Assembly (NCBI RefSeq): GCF_022844465.1
Contig: NZ_JALHLP010000001.1
Coordinates: 992,001-1,056,000 of the forward strand
Direction: 5' to 3'
Length of the DNA stretch: 64,000 nucleotides
Origin: Bradyrhizobium sp.
Lineage (GTDB): Bacteria; Pseudomonadota; Alphaproteobacteria; Rhizobiales; Xanthobacteraceae
Shown here: piece after piece, positions 41,288-52,047 of the stretch
Position numbering within the stretch: the stretch's first letter is position 1
How the letters are laid out: the number at the start of each line of letters is the position of its first letter
Notes under the pieces: model-generated
The model's database searches: none
Seen by the model: only the letters and a program-made list of their open reading frames with translations
What the model was told of the DNA's origin: nothing
Program-made: the position numbers and the translations under genes

Positions 41288-43831
41288 ATGACGGCGTTCG
41301 CCGGTCTAAGCGAGGCGGACGCACAGGCACGGCTGCAGGCCGAGGGACACAACGAACTCCCCCAATCCGATCGGCGTACACCGTTTCGAATAGCGATCGA
41401 GGTGGTGCGCGAGCCGATGCTGGCGCTGCTCCTGGTCGGCGGCATCGTGTACCTGGCGCTCGGAGATCTAAAGGAGGCGATCATCCTGGTCGCCTTCGCG
41501 ACGATGTCGATCGTGATCACCGTGGTGCAGGAGAGCCGCACGGAGCGGGTTCTGGAGGCGTTACGCGACCTTACGAGTCCCCGTGCGTTGGTCATCCGCG
41601 ACGGTCGACGCCGGCGAATCGCCGGCCGGGACGTCGTGCGCGGCGACCTGATCATTCTTTCGGAAGGTGACCGGGTGGCCGCCGACGCCGTGCTTCTGCA
41701 TTGCCAGGACATGCAGGTCGATGAATCCACCCTGACCGGAGAGTCCGTCCCCGTGCGAAAAGTCGCATGGGACGATCGGGCGGGAAGCGGGCTTCGGCGC
41801 CCTGGAGGCGATGATCTGCCGCAGGTGTTCTCGGGCTCGCTGGTGGTGCGCGGCTCGGGAACGGCTGAGGTGACCGCCACCGGCCAGCGCAGCGAGATTG
41901 GCAAGATCGGCCAATCGCTGGTCGCTCTGGACATCGAGCCTCCGCGCCTGCAGGCGCAGACCCGACGCCTTGTCCGCCTGTTTGCCATCCTCGGCGGCGT
42001 GGTCTGCGTGCTGGCGGTCCTGCTTTACGGGATCACGCGCGGGGGCTGGCTGGACGCCGTGCTGGCCGGAGTTGCGCTCGGCATGTCGATGCTGCCGGAA
42101 GAGTTTCCGGTCGTCCTCACCGTCTTCATGGCCATGGGTGCGTGGCGAATTTCGCTGGCGCGGGTACTCACCCGACGGGCGGCGGCGATCGAAACCCTGG
42201 GCTCCGCGACCGTGCTGTGTACCGACAAGACCGGAACCCTGACCGAGAACCGGATGACGATCGTCGAGATGCGGCTGAAAGACGGTCTCGCGCTTCGTCC
42301 GCAGCACGGGACGGAAATGCCGGCGCCGTTCCGGACGCTGGGCGAGTTTGGCCTGCTCGCGAGCGCGCCGGAGCCGTTCGATCCGATGGAGCAGGCATTC
42401 CATGCCCTGGCGCGCGAGCGGTTGGCCGACGCCGGCTACCGGCATGCGGACTGGAAGCTGGTGCATAGCTACGGCCTTCGGCCGGACCTGCTCGCGATAA
42501 CCAATATCTGGCAGCCAAACGGCGATCGGCACGCATCCGTCGTCGCCACCAAGGGCGCGCCTGAAGCGATCGCGTCCCTTTGCAGACTGAGCGCCGCCGA
42601 CCGCGCGGCGCTGTCGCGGTCGGTAGACGCGATGGCCTCCGCGGGCCTGCGCGTGCTGGGTGTCGCGCGCGCCGCGCATGCGGGAGCCGATTGGCCGGAT
42701 TCGCCGCGCGAATTGGCGTTCGAGGTCCTCGGACTCGTCGGCCTGGCCGATCCACTGCGGGCTGGCGTCGTCGAGGCTGTCCGCGAATGCCGGTCGGCCG
42801 GTATCAAGGCCGTGATGATCACCGGCGACTACCCGGCGACCGCAACAGCGATCGCGCATCAGGCCGGCCTCGAACGCGGCGAAGTCGTCACCGGCGAACA
42901 ACTCGAGGAGTTGAGCGCTGCGGAATTGGCCGGCCGGGTGGAAACGACGCACGTCTTCGCCCGGATCATGCCGGAGCAGAAACTTCGCATCGTCAACGCC
43001 TACAAGGAGAACGGCGAGATCGTGGCCATGACCGGCGACGGCGTCAACGATGCCCCTTCGCTGAAGGCGGCCCATATCGGCATCGCCATGGGCGGGCGCG
43101 GCACCGATGTAGCGCGCGAGGCATCGGCGATCGTGCTGCTCGACGACGATTTCGGCTCGATCGTCAAGGCGGTGCGCCTCGGCCGCCGCATCTACGACAA
43201 TCTGCGTAAGGCCATGAGCTTCATACTCGCCGTTCACGTGCCGATCGCGGGACTGGCCCTGCTGCCGCTGCTGTTCGGCCTGCCCCTCCTGTTCGGGCCG
43301 ATCCATATCGCGTTCCTCGAAATGGTGATCGACCCGGTCTGCTCGCTGGTGTTCGAGGCCGAAACCGAGGAAGACGATGTCATGCGCCGACCCCCGCGCG
43401 ATCCCGACGAGCCGCTGTTCTCATGGCCGCTGGTCGCCTGGAGCGCGCTGCAGGGAGCGCTGGCCTTTGCGCTCGTCGCCGCCATCTACGTCATCGCGCT
43501 CCGATCCGACATGCCAGTGCCGGAAGTGCGGGCGCTGGCATTCGTCTCGCTCGTCGCGGTGTTCGTCAGCTTGATCCTCGTCAACCGCTCCTTCAGCGCC
43601 TCACTGCTGACCGCGCTGCGGCGGCCAAACCGCACCCTGGCGGCGGTACTTGCCGTCGTCGCCGCGATCCTCGCCGTTGTCCTGCTCTGGCCGACGGCAA
43701 GCAGGCTCTTTACTTTCGGGCCCCTGCACGCCGGCGATCTCGCCCTGGCGCTCGGCGCCGGCGCAACCGCGCTGGTGCTCCTCGAAGCGCTGAAGCCGGT
43801 ACTACGCCCTTGGATCCAGTCCCGGAACTGA
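41288..43831 (+). CDS. Cation-translocating P-type ATPase (P2-type, Ca/Mg-like)
   Basis: LSEADAQARLQAEGHNELPQ; DESTLTGESVPV; CTDKTGTLTENRMT; MTGDGVNDAPSLKAAHIGIAMGGRGTDVAREAS. Confidence 0.92.
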   Translation: MTAFAGLSEADAQARLQAEGHNELPQSDRRTPFRIAIEVVREPMLALLLVGGIVYLALGDLKEAIILVAFATMSIVITVVQESRTERVLEALRDLTSPRALVIRDGRRRRIAGRDVVRGDLIILSEGDRVAADAVLLHCQDMQVDESTLTGESVPVRKVAWDDRAGSGLRRPGGDDLPQVFSGSLVVRGSGTAEVTATGQRSEIGKIGQSLVALDIEPPRLQAQTRRLVRLFAILGGVVCVLAVLLYGITRGGWLDAVLAGVALGMSMLPEEFPVVLTVFMAMGAWRISLARVLTRRAAAIETLGSATVLCTDKTGTLTENRMTIVEMRLKDGLALRPQHGTEMPAPFRTLGEFGLLASAPEPFDPMEQAFHALARERLADAGYRHADWKLVHSYGLRPDLLAITNIWQPNGDRHASVVATKGAPEAIASLCRLSAADRAALSRSVDAMASAGLRVLGVARAAHAGADWPDSPRELAFEVLGLVGLADPLRAGVVEAVRECRSAGIKAVMITGDYPATATAIAHQAGLERGEVVTGEQLEELSAAELAGRVETTHVFARIMPEQKLRIVNAYKENGEIVAMTGDGVNDAPSLKAAHIGIAMGGRGTDVAREASAIVLLDDDFGSIVKAVRLGRRIYDNLRKAMSFILAVHVPIAGLALLPLLFGLPLLFGPIHIAFLEMVIDPVCSLVFEAETEEDDVMRRPPRDPDEPLFSWPLVAWSALQGALAFALVAAIYVIALRSDMPVPEVRALAFVSLVAVFVSLILVNRSFSASLLTALRRPNRTLAAVLAVVAAILAVVLLWPTASRLFTFGPLHAGDLALALGAGATALVLLEALKPVLRPWIQSRN

Positions 43832-43844
43832 TACCTCCAGCCCC

Positions 43845-43858
43845 TTGCGATGAATCAA
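43845..43858 (+). promoter_or_regulatory. FixK2-type box TTGCGATGAATCAA (usp-phosphorylase-prs-MBL operon)
   Basis: TTG-N8-CAA; predicted TSS ~43893, 16 nt before ATG 43909. Confidence 0.7.
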
Positions 43859-43908
43859 ATGCGCCGGCCGACAGGACGCTAGATTGTGTCGCGCAAAAGG
43901 AGAATCTG

Positions 43909-44748
43909 ATGGCATTCAAGGATATCTTGCTCACGCTGACCAGCTATCCCGACCCGACCCCGGCGCTGGTGGTGGAGGACGCGGCTTCGATCGCCGCCGC
44001 TTTCGGCGCTCACCTTGCCGCCGTTGCCTGCGAGGCGCATGTCGATATCCCCGGGCATTTCCTGTCCGGCTCGATCGCCGATGTCCCCGGAATGATCGCG
44101 CGCGAAGCCGACAAGAGCCGCAGAAACGCCAAAGACCTGCTGGCTGCGTTCGACGCCGCCGCCGAGAAAGCCGGCCTTCTCCACGAAACCTATCTTGAGA
44201 AATGCGCGACTTTCGCTGTGCCGGACCTGCTGGTCGATTATGCCAGGCTTCGCGACCTCACCATCGTGCCCGTACCGGAAAGCTACGACCAGTGGTATGC
44301 CGAAACGGTAATATTCGGATCGGGCCGGCCAACCCTTGTGCTGCCCGAAAGCCCCCGCCCGCGGCCGTTTGAGCTCAAAACCGTTGCGGTCGCCTGGGAC
44401 TTCAGCCGCGCGGCGTCCCGGGCGGTGTCCGACGCGATTCCCATGCTCGAAAAAGCCAGCAAGGTACGCATCGTCACCGTCACCAATGAGAAGAAGCTGG
44501 ACAGCAAGCATTCGGCGGAGGAACTGGCCAAGAACCTGGCGCGCCATGGGATCGATGTGGTGCTGGACAAGGTCGATGCCGACGGCCGGCCGATCGGCGA
44601 GGTACTTGAGGCCTATTGCGTTGCGCACCGGGTCGACGTTCTCGTGATGGGCGCCTATGGGCACTCACGATGGCGCGAATTCGTTCTGGGTGGCGCAACC
44701 AAGAGCCTGTTGTCGAAGCCGCCGCTCCCGATCCTGTTTTCGCATTGA
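43909..44748 (+). CDS. Universal stress protein family protein
   Basis: [61 protein letters not shown]. Confidence 0.88.
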   Translation: MAFKDILLTLTSYPDPTPALVVEDAASIAAAFGAHLAAVACEAHVDIPGHFLSGSIADVPGMIAREADKSRRNAKDLLAAFDAAAEKAGLLHETYLEKCATFAVPDLLVDYARLRDLTIVPVPESYDQWYAETVIFGSGRPTLVLPESPRPRPFELKTVAVAWDFSRAASRAVSDAIPMLEKASKVRIVTVTNEKKLDSKHSAEELAKNLARHGIDVVLDKVDADGRPIGEVLEAYCVAHRVDVLVMGAYGHSRWREFVLGGATKSLLSKPPLPILFSH

Positions 44749-44785
44749 CACACCGCCAGCGGCCTTGAAACGCCGCGGAGTCCAG

Positions 44786-46339
44786 ATGGCCGAAGGCAGC
44801 GATACGGACAATTCCCGCCCGCCACTGAAAGTCCGCCGCGTCAGTCTCGACACCGGACGCGAGAACATCGTGGTGATCTCGCGTCACTCCAGCGCGCTGC
44901 GGCCGGAAATATTCCGCGGCTTCAGCCGGGTCGAACTGAAGCGTGGCGCGAAAGCGCTGCTTGCGACGCTCCTGATCACGGACGACGACGCGCTGGTCGG
45001 ATCCGACGAAATCGGGCTTTCCGAGCCGGCATTTCGGCGCTTTGGCGAAGCTGCCGGCAGCCTGGTCACGGTCAGCCCCGCCGCCTCACCTGAAAGCCTC
45101 GATGCAGTTCGCGGCAAGATTCAGGGGCGGGCGTTCAAGCCGGCCGAAATCGACGCCATCATCAACGACCTCTCGCATTATCGCTACTCGGACATGGAGA
45201 TCGCCGCATTCCTGATTGGCTCTGCGAGTTTCATGACCAGCGGCGAGCTTCTCGCCCTGGTCCGGGCGATGGCCGCGGCCGGGACCCAGCTGACATGGCC
45301 GAACCCGATCGTCGTCGACAAGCATTGCATCGGCGGGATACCCGGAAACCGCACGTCCATGATCGTCGTCCCGATCGTCGCAGCGCACGGCCTCACCATT
45401 CCCAAAACCTCGTCGCGCGCGATCACCTCGCCCGCCGGTACCGCCGACACCATGGAAGTTCTGGCCCGGGTCGACGTATCGGCCGAGGAGATGAAAGAGA
45501 TCGTCGCCGCGTGCCGCGGTTGCCTGATCTGGGGCGGGCACGTCAATCTGTCACCGGCCGACGACATTCTCATTTCCGTCGAACGCCCGCTGTGTATCGA
45601 TACCCGCGAGCAGATGGTTGCCTCGATCATGTCCAAAAAGCTCGCGGCTGGCTCGACCCATCTCCTGATCGACCTGCCGGTCGGTCCAACGGCAAAGCTG
45701 GCGAACGCCACCGAAGCGATGCGGCTGCGCAAACTGTTTGAGTTCGTCGGCGATCATTTCGGCATCGCGGTCGAGGTGATCACCACCGATGGCCGCCAGC
45801 CGATCGGCAACGGCATCGGGCCGGTTCTCGAGGCCGAGGACGTCATGGCTGTCCTTGCCAACGAGGCGAACGCACCCGCCGACCTTCGCGAAAAATCGCT
45901 GCGGCTCGCCGCGCACCTCCTGGAATACGACCCGCAGCTTCGCGGCGGAACGGGTTACGCGCGCGCCCGCGACTTGCTCGAGAGCGGCGCGGCCTTGAAG
46001 AAGATGCAGGGGATCATCGACGCCCAGGGGCCCTCGGCCTGCCGCAACGATATCGGCAGACTGACCTTCGATGTCCGTGCCGGCGGTGACGGCGACGTTT
46101 CCGAAATCGACTGCCTGCAATTGAACCGTCTGGCGCGAACCGCAGGCGCCCCGATCGACAAGGGGGCGGGCATCAAGCTGTTCCGCAAGATCGGCGATCG
46201 CGTCGAGAAAGGGCAGCCGCTCTATCGAATTCACGCCTACGACCAGGCCGAACTCGACCTCGCCGTTGCCGCCGCCAAACGCAACAGCGGCTATGCGATC
46301 GGCGCCCGGCATCCGGCATCCAGAGAGACGGCGCCATGA
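44786..46339 (+). CDS. AMP phosphorylase/thymidine phosphorylase family protein with long N-terminal extension
   Basis: [54 protein letters not shown]; ~85-aa N-terminal domain as in archaeal-type AMP phosphorylases. Confidence 0.85.
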   Translation: MAEGSDTDNSRPPLKVRRVSLDTGRENIVVISRHSSALRPEIFRGFSRVELKRGAKALLATLLITDDDALVGSDEIGLSEPAFRRFGEAAGSLVTVSPAASPESLDAVRGKIQGRAFKPAEIDAIINDLSHYRYSDMEIAAFLIGSASFMTSGELLALVRAMAAAGTQLTWPNPIVVDKHCIGGIPGNRTSMIVVPIVAAHGLTIPKTSSRAITSPAGTADTMEVLARVDVSAEEMKEIVAACRGCLIWGGHVNLSPADDILISVERPLCIDTREQMVASIMSKKLAAGSTHLLIDLPVGPTAKLANATEAMRLRKLFEFVGDHFGIAVEVITTDGRQPIGNGIGPVLEAEDVMAVLANEANAPADLREKSLRLAAHLLEYDPQLRGGTGYARARDLLESGAALKKMQGIIDAQGPSACRNDIGRLTFDVRAGGDGDVSEIDCLQLNRLARTAGAPIDKGAGIKLFRKIGDRVEKGQPLYRIHAYDQAELDLAVAAAKRNSGYAIGARHPASRETAP

Positions 46340-47259
46340 GCGCCGCCATTCAGAGCCTGCCATCGTCCTCGCGCGACGCGGCACGCCTCGCCGCGCGGCT
46401 CGACATCCCCTTCAACGAGATCACCATCCATACCTTTCCCGACGGCGAAATGCGGGTGACCACCTGTCCGGCAGCCGCCACGACCATCATCTACGCTTCG
46501 CTCGACCGGCCAAACGACAAGCTCATTGCGCTGGCGCTCGCCGTCGAAGCGCTGCGGCGCGGCGGCGCGAAACGTCTCGTGCTGGTAGCGCCCTATCTGT
46601 GCTACATGCGGCAAGATACGGCCTTCCATGCCGGCGAGGCGATCAGCCAGAAGGTCATCGGCCTGTTCCTCGCGCGTTGCGCGGACCGCGTCATCACGGT
46701 CGATGCGCATCTGCATCGCACGCCCGACATCGGGGCCGTGTTTCCCGGCATCGAGTCCGATAATCTGTCGGCCGGGCCTGCGATATCGGAAACGCTGCGC
46801 AAGACCGGCCTAGATCCCACGACGGTGTTAGCGGGACCGGATGCGGAATCCCTGCCCTGGGTCCGCAATCTCGCCGGCCGGCTTGGCCTGTCGCATACCG
46901 TTGCTCAAAAGATCCGCCGCGGCGACCGGTCCGTCGCCATCACCTATCCAGATCCAGCGCGCATTGCCGGCCGCCCGGCGCTGATCGTGGACGACATCGT
47001 CTCATCCGGCGGCACCATCATCGCCTGCGCCAACGCGCTCATCGCGGCCGGCGCAATCACCATCGATGCGGTGGTCACGCACGCGCTGTTCTCGGAACAA
47101 CTGTGCCGGGAGATGACCTCATCAGGCATCCGCTCGATCCGATCGACCTATAGCGTTCCCCATTCCACCAACGCCATTTCGCTCGATGACCTGTTTGTCG
47201 ATGCCCTCAACGGCGAACTGATGCGCGCGGGCACTGCGGAGATTTCACGATGGGAGTGA
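46336..47259 (+). CDS. prs: Ribose-phosphate pyrophosphokinase family protein
   Basis: [66 protein letters not shown]. Confidence 0.85.
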   Translation: MSAAIQSLPSSSRDAARLAARLDIPFNEITIHTFPDGEMRVTTCPAAATTIIYASLDRPNDKLIALALAVEALRRGGAKRLVLVAPYLCYMRQDTAFHAGEAISQKVIGLFLARCADRVITVDAHLHRTPDIGAVFPGIESDNLSAGPAISETLRKTGLDPTTVLAGPDAESLPWVRNLAGRLGLSHTVAQKIRRGDRSVAITYPDPARIAGRPALIVDDIVSSGGTIIACANALIAAGAITIDAVVTHALFSEQLCREMTSSGIRSIRSTYSVPHSTNAISLDDLFVDALNGELMRAGTAEISRWE

Positions 47260-48842
47260 CCATCCGGTTTTGCGGCGCGGCGCGTACCGTCACGGGCTCG
47301 TGCTATCTGTTCGAGACCGGCGCGGGACGCTTTCTGGTAGATTGCGGCCTGTTTCAGGGACAGAAAACCCTGAAGGAACTGAACTATAGGGACTTTCCGT
47401 TTCGCCCCACCGAGATCGATGCGGTGCTGCTTACTCACGCCCACATCGATCACAGCGGGCTGCTGCCCAAACTCGTGCGCGACGGCTTCGCCGGCCGGAT
47501 TCACGCGACGCGCGGCACCATCGACCTGTGCTCATACATGCTGCCAGACGCCGGCAGCATCCAGGAATCGGAGGTCCTGGCGCTGAACCGGCGTAACGCC
47601 GCCCGCGGACGCGCCCAGGTCGATCCGATCTATACCCAGGCCGACGCCATCGCTTCGCTGCAATCCTTCACCCCGGTCGAGTACGAAACATGGATCGACG
47701 TGATGTCAGGCGTTCGCGCACGCTACTGGAATGCCGGACATCTGCTCGGCTCCGCCTCGATCGAGATCGAGTTTACCGACGGAAGTACGTCACGAAAGCC
47801 GATGCGCGTGCTGGCATCTGGCGACATCGGACCGGACGCGAAACTGCTGCAGCCAGATCCCGACGCGCCCGCGGGCTTCGACCATGTGATCTGCGAATCG
47901 ACATATGGCGACCGGGAGCGGCCTGCGACCACGCCCGATGCACGCCGCGCGCGTCTGGCCGAGGAGGTCCGCGACGCCGCTGCGCGCAAGGGCGCGCTGC
48001 TGATTCCGGCCTTTGCGGTCGAACGCACCCAGGAACTTCTGGTCGACCTGGTCGCGCTGATGGAACGCGGCGACCTTCCCCCTGCTCCGATTTTTCTGGA
48101 TTCGCCGTTGGCGATCCGCGCCACCGAGGTGTTCCGCAAGCACGCCGAAAGCCTTGATCCCCAGGTCGACCTCCAACGGCTGTTGAGTTCGAGCCAGTTG
48201 CGGTTCACCGAAACGGTCGACGAGAGCAAGGCGATTGCGAGGTTGACCGGCTTTCATATCGTTATCGCAGCCAGCGGCATGTGCGACGCCGGGCGTATCC
48301 GTCACCATCTCAGAAACTGGCTTTGGAACGCCAAAGCCACGGTGCTGCTGGTCGGATTTCAGGCCCGGGGGACGCTTGGCCGGTTCTTGGTCGATGGCGC
48401 AAAGGCCGTGCGTATCCAGGGCAACGAGATCAAGGTCGCGGCAAGCATCCGCAGCATCGACGACTATTCCGGACACGCCGACGGAGCGGAATTGGCGCGA
48501 TGGATCGGCGCGCGCCGACCGATACGGCGCGGCCTGTTTCTGGTCCATGGCGAAGAGCCGGCCGTTGCCGGCCTTGCCGAGCGGGTTGCCGAACGCATCG
48601 TTCCGGCAGCGAAGGTGTTTCAACCGCTGCTGGATGACGTCTACGAATTGTCGGCCGCCGTGCCGATGCCGCTTGACGCCGCCCGCCGCCGCCGTCTGGC
48701 GCCCGAGGCCGTGGTGGCGCTCGACTGGCACAACGACATGTCGAAGCTCGTCCTCGACATCAACGACCGGATCGAGGCCGCCGCCGACGACCGCGCTCGC
48801 GGCGTCATTATCCGGCGCCTGCGGCGCGCGCTGGAGGAATAG
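47250..48842 (+). CDS. MBL-fold metallo-hydrolase with beta-CASP/RMMBL (RNase J/CPSF-like)
   Basis: LLTHAHIDHSGLLPKLVRDGFAG; VICESTYGDRER; IPAFAVERTQELL; IDDYSGHADGAELARWI. Confidence 0.9.
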   Translation: MGVTIRFCGAARTVTGSCYLFETGAGRFLVDCGLFQGQKTLKELNYRDFPFRPTEIDAVLLTHAHIDHSGLLPKLVRDGFAGRIHATRGTIDLCSYMLPDAGSIQESEVLALNRRNAARGRAQVDPIYTQADAIASLQSFTPVEYETWIDVMSGVRARYWNAGHLLGSASIEIEFTDGSTSRKPMRVLASGDIGPDAKLLQPDPDAPAGFDHVICESTYGDRERPATTPDARRARLAEEVRDAAARKGALLIPAFAVERTQELLVDLVALMERGDLPPAPIFLDSPLAIRATEVFRKHAESLDPQVDLQRLLSSSQLRFTETVDESKAIARLTGFHIVIAASGMCDAGRIRHHLRNWLWNAKATVLLVGFQARGTLGRFLVDGAKAVRIQGNEIKVAASIRSIDDYSGHADGAELARWIGARRPIRRGLFLVHGEEPAVAGLAERVAERIVPAAKVFQPLLDDVYELSAAVPMPLDAARRRRLAPEAVVALDWHNDMSKLVLDINDRIEAAADDRARGVIIRRLRRALEE

Positions 48843-48892
48843 CGCTTCCGAGTAGGGTATGCCTCGCATGGGTACTGGCGCACGACACCAAC

Positions 48893-51586
48893 CTACAGTG
48901 CGAGCCTGACGTTGTAGATATCGTGATCCGCCGGATCCGGCGCCACATCGAACCCGAGGCTCCGGCACATCTCCAGCATGGTCGTATTGTCGGCCAGCAC
49001 GTCGCCGGAGATGACCTTCAGTCCCTCGGACCTCGCATATTCGATGATGAGCTGCATCAGGGCCCAGCCGAGTCCCCTGCCCTTGACATCCGACCGCAAC
49101 AGGATTGCGTATTCCCCGCTCTGATAGATCGAGTCCGAGTGGATCCTGACCACGCCCACCAGCTCGCCGGTCGCTTCGTCCAGCGCCACGAAGGCCATTG
49201 CCCGGGCATAATCGAGCTGCGTCAGCCGGGCGATGAATTCGTGGGAGAACTCCTTCATTGGCGCGAAGAACCGCAGCCGCACATCCTGGATCGTGACGTG
49301 GCGCAGCATCTCGTGGATCAGCGGCTCGTCCTCGGGCCTGATCGGGCGAACGAGTGCCCGCCAGCCGTCCTTGACCTCGATATGGCGCTGCCATTGCGAC
49401 GGATACGGCCGCACGGCGAAGTTGGCCGGGCCCGCCCCGCGAAACTTCCGATCCACGCGCCCGACCGCGACGCGGGCGTCGACGGCGAGCACGCCTTTCT
49501 CGTCCGCCAGCAGCGGATTGATATCGAGCCCGCGTATTTCTGGAATGTCGGCGGCCATCTGCGCCAGCTTGACCAGAACCATCGCGACCGCGTCTTTCTT
49601 CACCGCCGGCACATCGCGGTAGGCCGGCAACAGCCGCGAGACGCGGGTGCGTTCGATCAAACTGCGCGCCAGTTGCAGGTCAAGCGGCGGAAGCGCCAGC
49701 GCCTTGTCGTTGATGATCTCGACCGCCGTCCCGCCACGGCCGAAGACGACGACGGTGCCGAAGGTCGGATCGTCCGCCAGCCCGACGATGAGCTCGCGCG
49801 CCTTTGCCCGCACCACCATCGCCTGAACCATCACGCCCTCGATCCGCGCCTCCGGCTGCAGCGATCTTGCCCGCGCCAGAATTTCGACCGCCGCCTTGCG
49901 GACCGCGTCGGCGCTGGTCAGATTGAGGACAACGCCGCCGACGTCCGATTTGTGCAAGATGTCGCGCGACATGATCTTGAGCACGACGGTGGAACCCTGC
50001 GCAAACAACGCCGTGGCGTGAGCGACCGCCTCGTCCGCATCGACGGCCGCAAATGTCGGCACGACGTCAATGCCATAGGCGTCCAGCAGCCCCTTGACCT
50101 CGATCGGATCCAGCCATTGCCGGCCATCTGCCATCGCGGCCGCGACGATCCGGCTTGCGGCCGCCGCGTCCGGCGCAAATTCGTCCGGCATGGCGGGCGG
50201 GACCCGCGCCAGCGCTTCCACCAGTTCCCGATGGCAGACCAGGTGCATGAAACCACGCACCGCATCGTCTTCGGTGGGATAGTTCGGAATTCCGGCGCTG
50301 CTCAGCAGGGCGCTGATCGAATGATCCGCGCCGACCCAGACTGCGAGCACCGGCTTGGGCGACAGGCGATGTTCGGCGCGATATTTCCGGACCACGCCGG
50401 TCACAGTCGCGGCGATCTCGTCGGCGCGCGCGATTGCCGTCTGCACGTTCATGACCAGGACGGCGTCATTGCCGGCGTCGGCGAGCAGAACTTGGAGCGC
50501 CGCGGCGTAGCGGGCGGGATCAGCGTCGCCGATGATGTCGACCGGATTGGATTTCGACCAGGTCGGCGGCAACACCGCGTCCAGCTTCTCGTGAATCGCG
50601 GGCGATAGGCCGGCGGGAACGCCGCCCAGTTCGACCAGCCGATCGACCGCGAGCACGCCGAGGCCGCCGCCATTGGTCAGGATCGCGAGCCGTTTACCAC
50701 TCGCCGCCTTGACCCGCCCGAGCGTCTCGGCACAGTCGAACAACTGGCGCAGGTCCGAAACCCGCAGGATGCCGGCGCGCTGAAACGCCGCCTCGTAGAC
50801 CGCGTCCGCGCCCGCAAGCGCCCCGGTATGGGTCGCAGCCGCTTTGGCGCCCTGTGCCATGCGGCCCGACTTAACGACAAACACCGGCTTGACCCTGGCG
50901 GCTGCGCGCGCGGCAGACATGAACTTGCGGGCATCACCGATCGCCTCGACGTAGAGCAAAATGGCCTGGGTCGCTTCGTCCAGCGCGAAGTAGTCGAGCA
51001 GATCGGCGATATCGACATCGAGCTGATCGCCAATCGAAACGATTCCGGAAAAGCCGATCGCGCGCTGCGCCCCCCAGTCGACCATGCCGGCGGCGATGGC
51101 GCCGGACTGGGAGATCAGCGCAAGGTTTCCCGACGCCGGCATATGCGCGGAAAAACTGGCATTCAGACCGACGCCGGGCATCATGATGCCGAGGCAGTTC
51201 GGCCCGATCAGCCGCATGCCGTATTTTCGCGCGGCCCGTTCCGCCGCGTCGGCCAGCGAATCCGGTCCCTGGCCAAGCCCGGCACTGACGATCACCGCGC
51301 CCGCCGCGCCGCTGCGACCGGCCTCATCGACAAGGCCGGCGATCAATCGCGCCGGCGCGGTGAGCACGACGAGCTCCGGCACAAACGCCAGCTTGGCGAT
51401 ACTGCCGACGGCCGCGACGCCGTCGATCTCGGAGTAGCGCGGATTGACGAGGCCGAACTCGCCCTTGAACTGCGCCTTGCGAATATTGTTCAGAATGGCG
51501 CGGCCGACCGAGCCCTGGCGCGGACTGGCGCCGACCAGCGCGACGGAGCGCGGCGAAAGCAGGTTCTTCAGGCGGTAGGTAGACAT
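48893..51586 (-). CDS. ADP-forming acyl-CoA synthetase fused to GNAT acetyltransferase (Pat/PatZ-like)
   Basis: MSTYRLKNLLSPRSVALVGASPRQGSVGRAIL; VVLKIMSRDILHKSDVGGVVLNL; C-terminal GNAT VKGRGLGWALMQLIIEYARSEGLK. Confidence 0.9.
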   Translation of the reverse strand: MSTYRLKNLLSPRSVALVGASPRQGSVGRAILNNIRKAQFKGEFGLVNPRYSEIDGVAAVGSIAKLAFVPELVVLTAPARLIAGLVDEAGRSGAAGAVIVSAGLGQGPDSLADAAERAARKYGMRLIGPNCLGIMMPGVGLNASFSAHMPASGNLALISQSGAIAAGMVDWGAQRAIGFSGIVSIGDQLDVDIADLLDYFALDEATQAILLYVEAIGDARKFMSAARAAARVKPVFVVKSGRMAQGAKAAATHTGALAGADAVYEAAFQRAGILRVSDLRQLFDCAETLGRVKAASGKRLAILTNGGGLGVLAVDRLVELGGVPAGLSPAIHEKLDAVLPPTWSKSNPVDIIGDADPARYAAALQVLLADAGNDAVLVMNVQTAIARADEIAATVTGVVRKYRAEHRLSPKPVLAVWVGADHSISALLSSAGIPNYPTEDDAVRGFMHLVCHRELVEALARVPPAMPDEFAPDAAAASRIVAAAMADGRQWLDPIEVKGLLDAYGIDVVPTFAAVDADEAVAHATALFAQGSTVVLKIMSRDILHKSDVGGVVLNLTSADAVRKAAVEILARARSLQPEARIEGVMVQAMVVRAKARELIVGLADDPTFGTVVVFGRGGTAVEIINDKALALPPLDLQLARSLIERTRVSRLLPAYRDVPAVKKDAVAMVLVKLAQMAADIPEIRGLDINPLLADEKGVLAVDARVAVGRVDRKFRGAGPANFAVRPYPSQWQRHIEVKDGWRALVRPIRPEDEPLIHEMLRHVTIQDVRLRFFAPMKEFSHEFIARLTQLDYARAMAFVALDEATGELVGVVRIHSDSIYQSGEYAILLRSDVKGRGLGWALMQLIIEYARSEGLKVISGDVLADNTTMLEMCRSLGFDVAPDPADHDIYNVRLAL

Positions 51587-51732
51587 CAGGCTTCCGTATC
51601 CGTCAGGCTGCATCCCCGAGTGAACGCCGGGAGTGTTCAGCCCAATGTGTCCTTTGCGCGACATGGTAGTCCGGCAAGGTCTCGGCCCGATGACGGTTCT
51701 GACCTCGCGGAGCTTCACCAGCCTGCACGTCA

Positions 51733-51746
51733 TTGACACAGATCAA
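51733..51746. promoter_or_regulatory. FixK/FNR box TTGACACAGATCAA (DUF2892 gene / divergent acyl-CoA synthetase)
   Basis: TTGA-N6-TCAA; + TSS ~51781, 32 nt before ATG 51813. Confidence 0.78.
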
Positions 51747-51812
51747 CGCCGACCGCGACACTGCATGATGTCATTTCGTGATACTCATGCAACGGCCAAG
51801 AGGAACGCTTCC

Positions 51813-52019
51813 ATGCCGCTAAATGTCGGAACGGTTGACCGGTATCTGCGGGTCGTGCTGGGGTTGGTGCTGCTCGCCTATGCGTTCCAGGATGGCCTTG
51901 CCATCCAGGGATGGCGCTGGGCCGGGCTAATCGGCGTGGTTCTGCTCGCGACGGGATTCCTCAGGAGCTGCCCGCTCTACTCCATCCTGGGCATTTCAAG
52001 CGCCCGCACCAACAAGTAG
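51813..52019 (+). CDS. DUF2892 (YgaP-TM-like) membrane protein
   Basis: MPLNVGTVDRYLRVVLGLVLLAYAFQDGLAIQGWRWAGLIGVVLLATGFLRSCPLYSILGIS. Confidence 0.82.
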   Translation: MPLNVGTVDRYLRVVLGLVLLAYAFQDGLAIQGWRWAGLIGVVLLATGFLRSCPLYSILGISSARTNK

Positions 52020-52047
52020 ACCGGGTGCCCACGGCATACCCGCGCCG

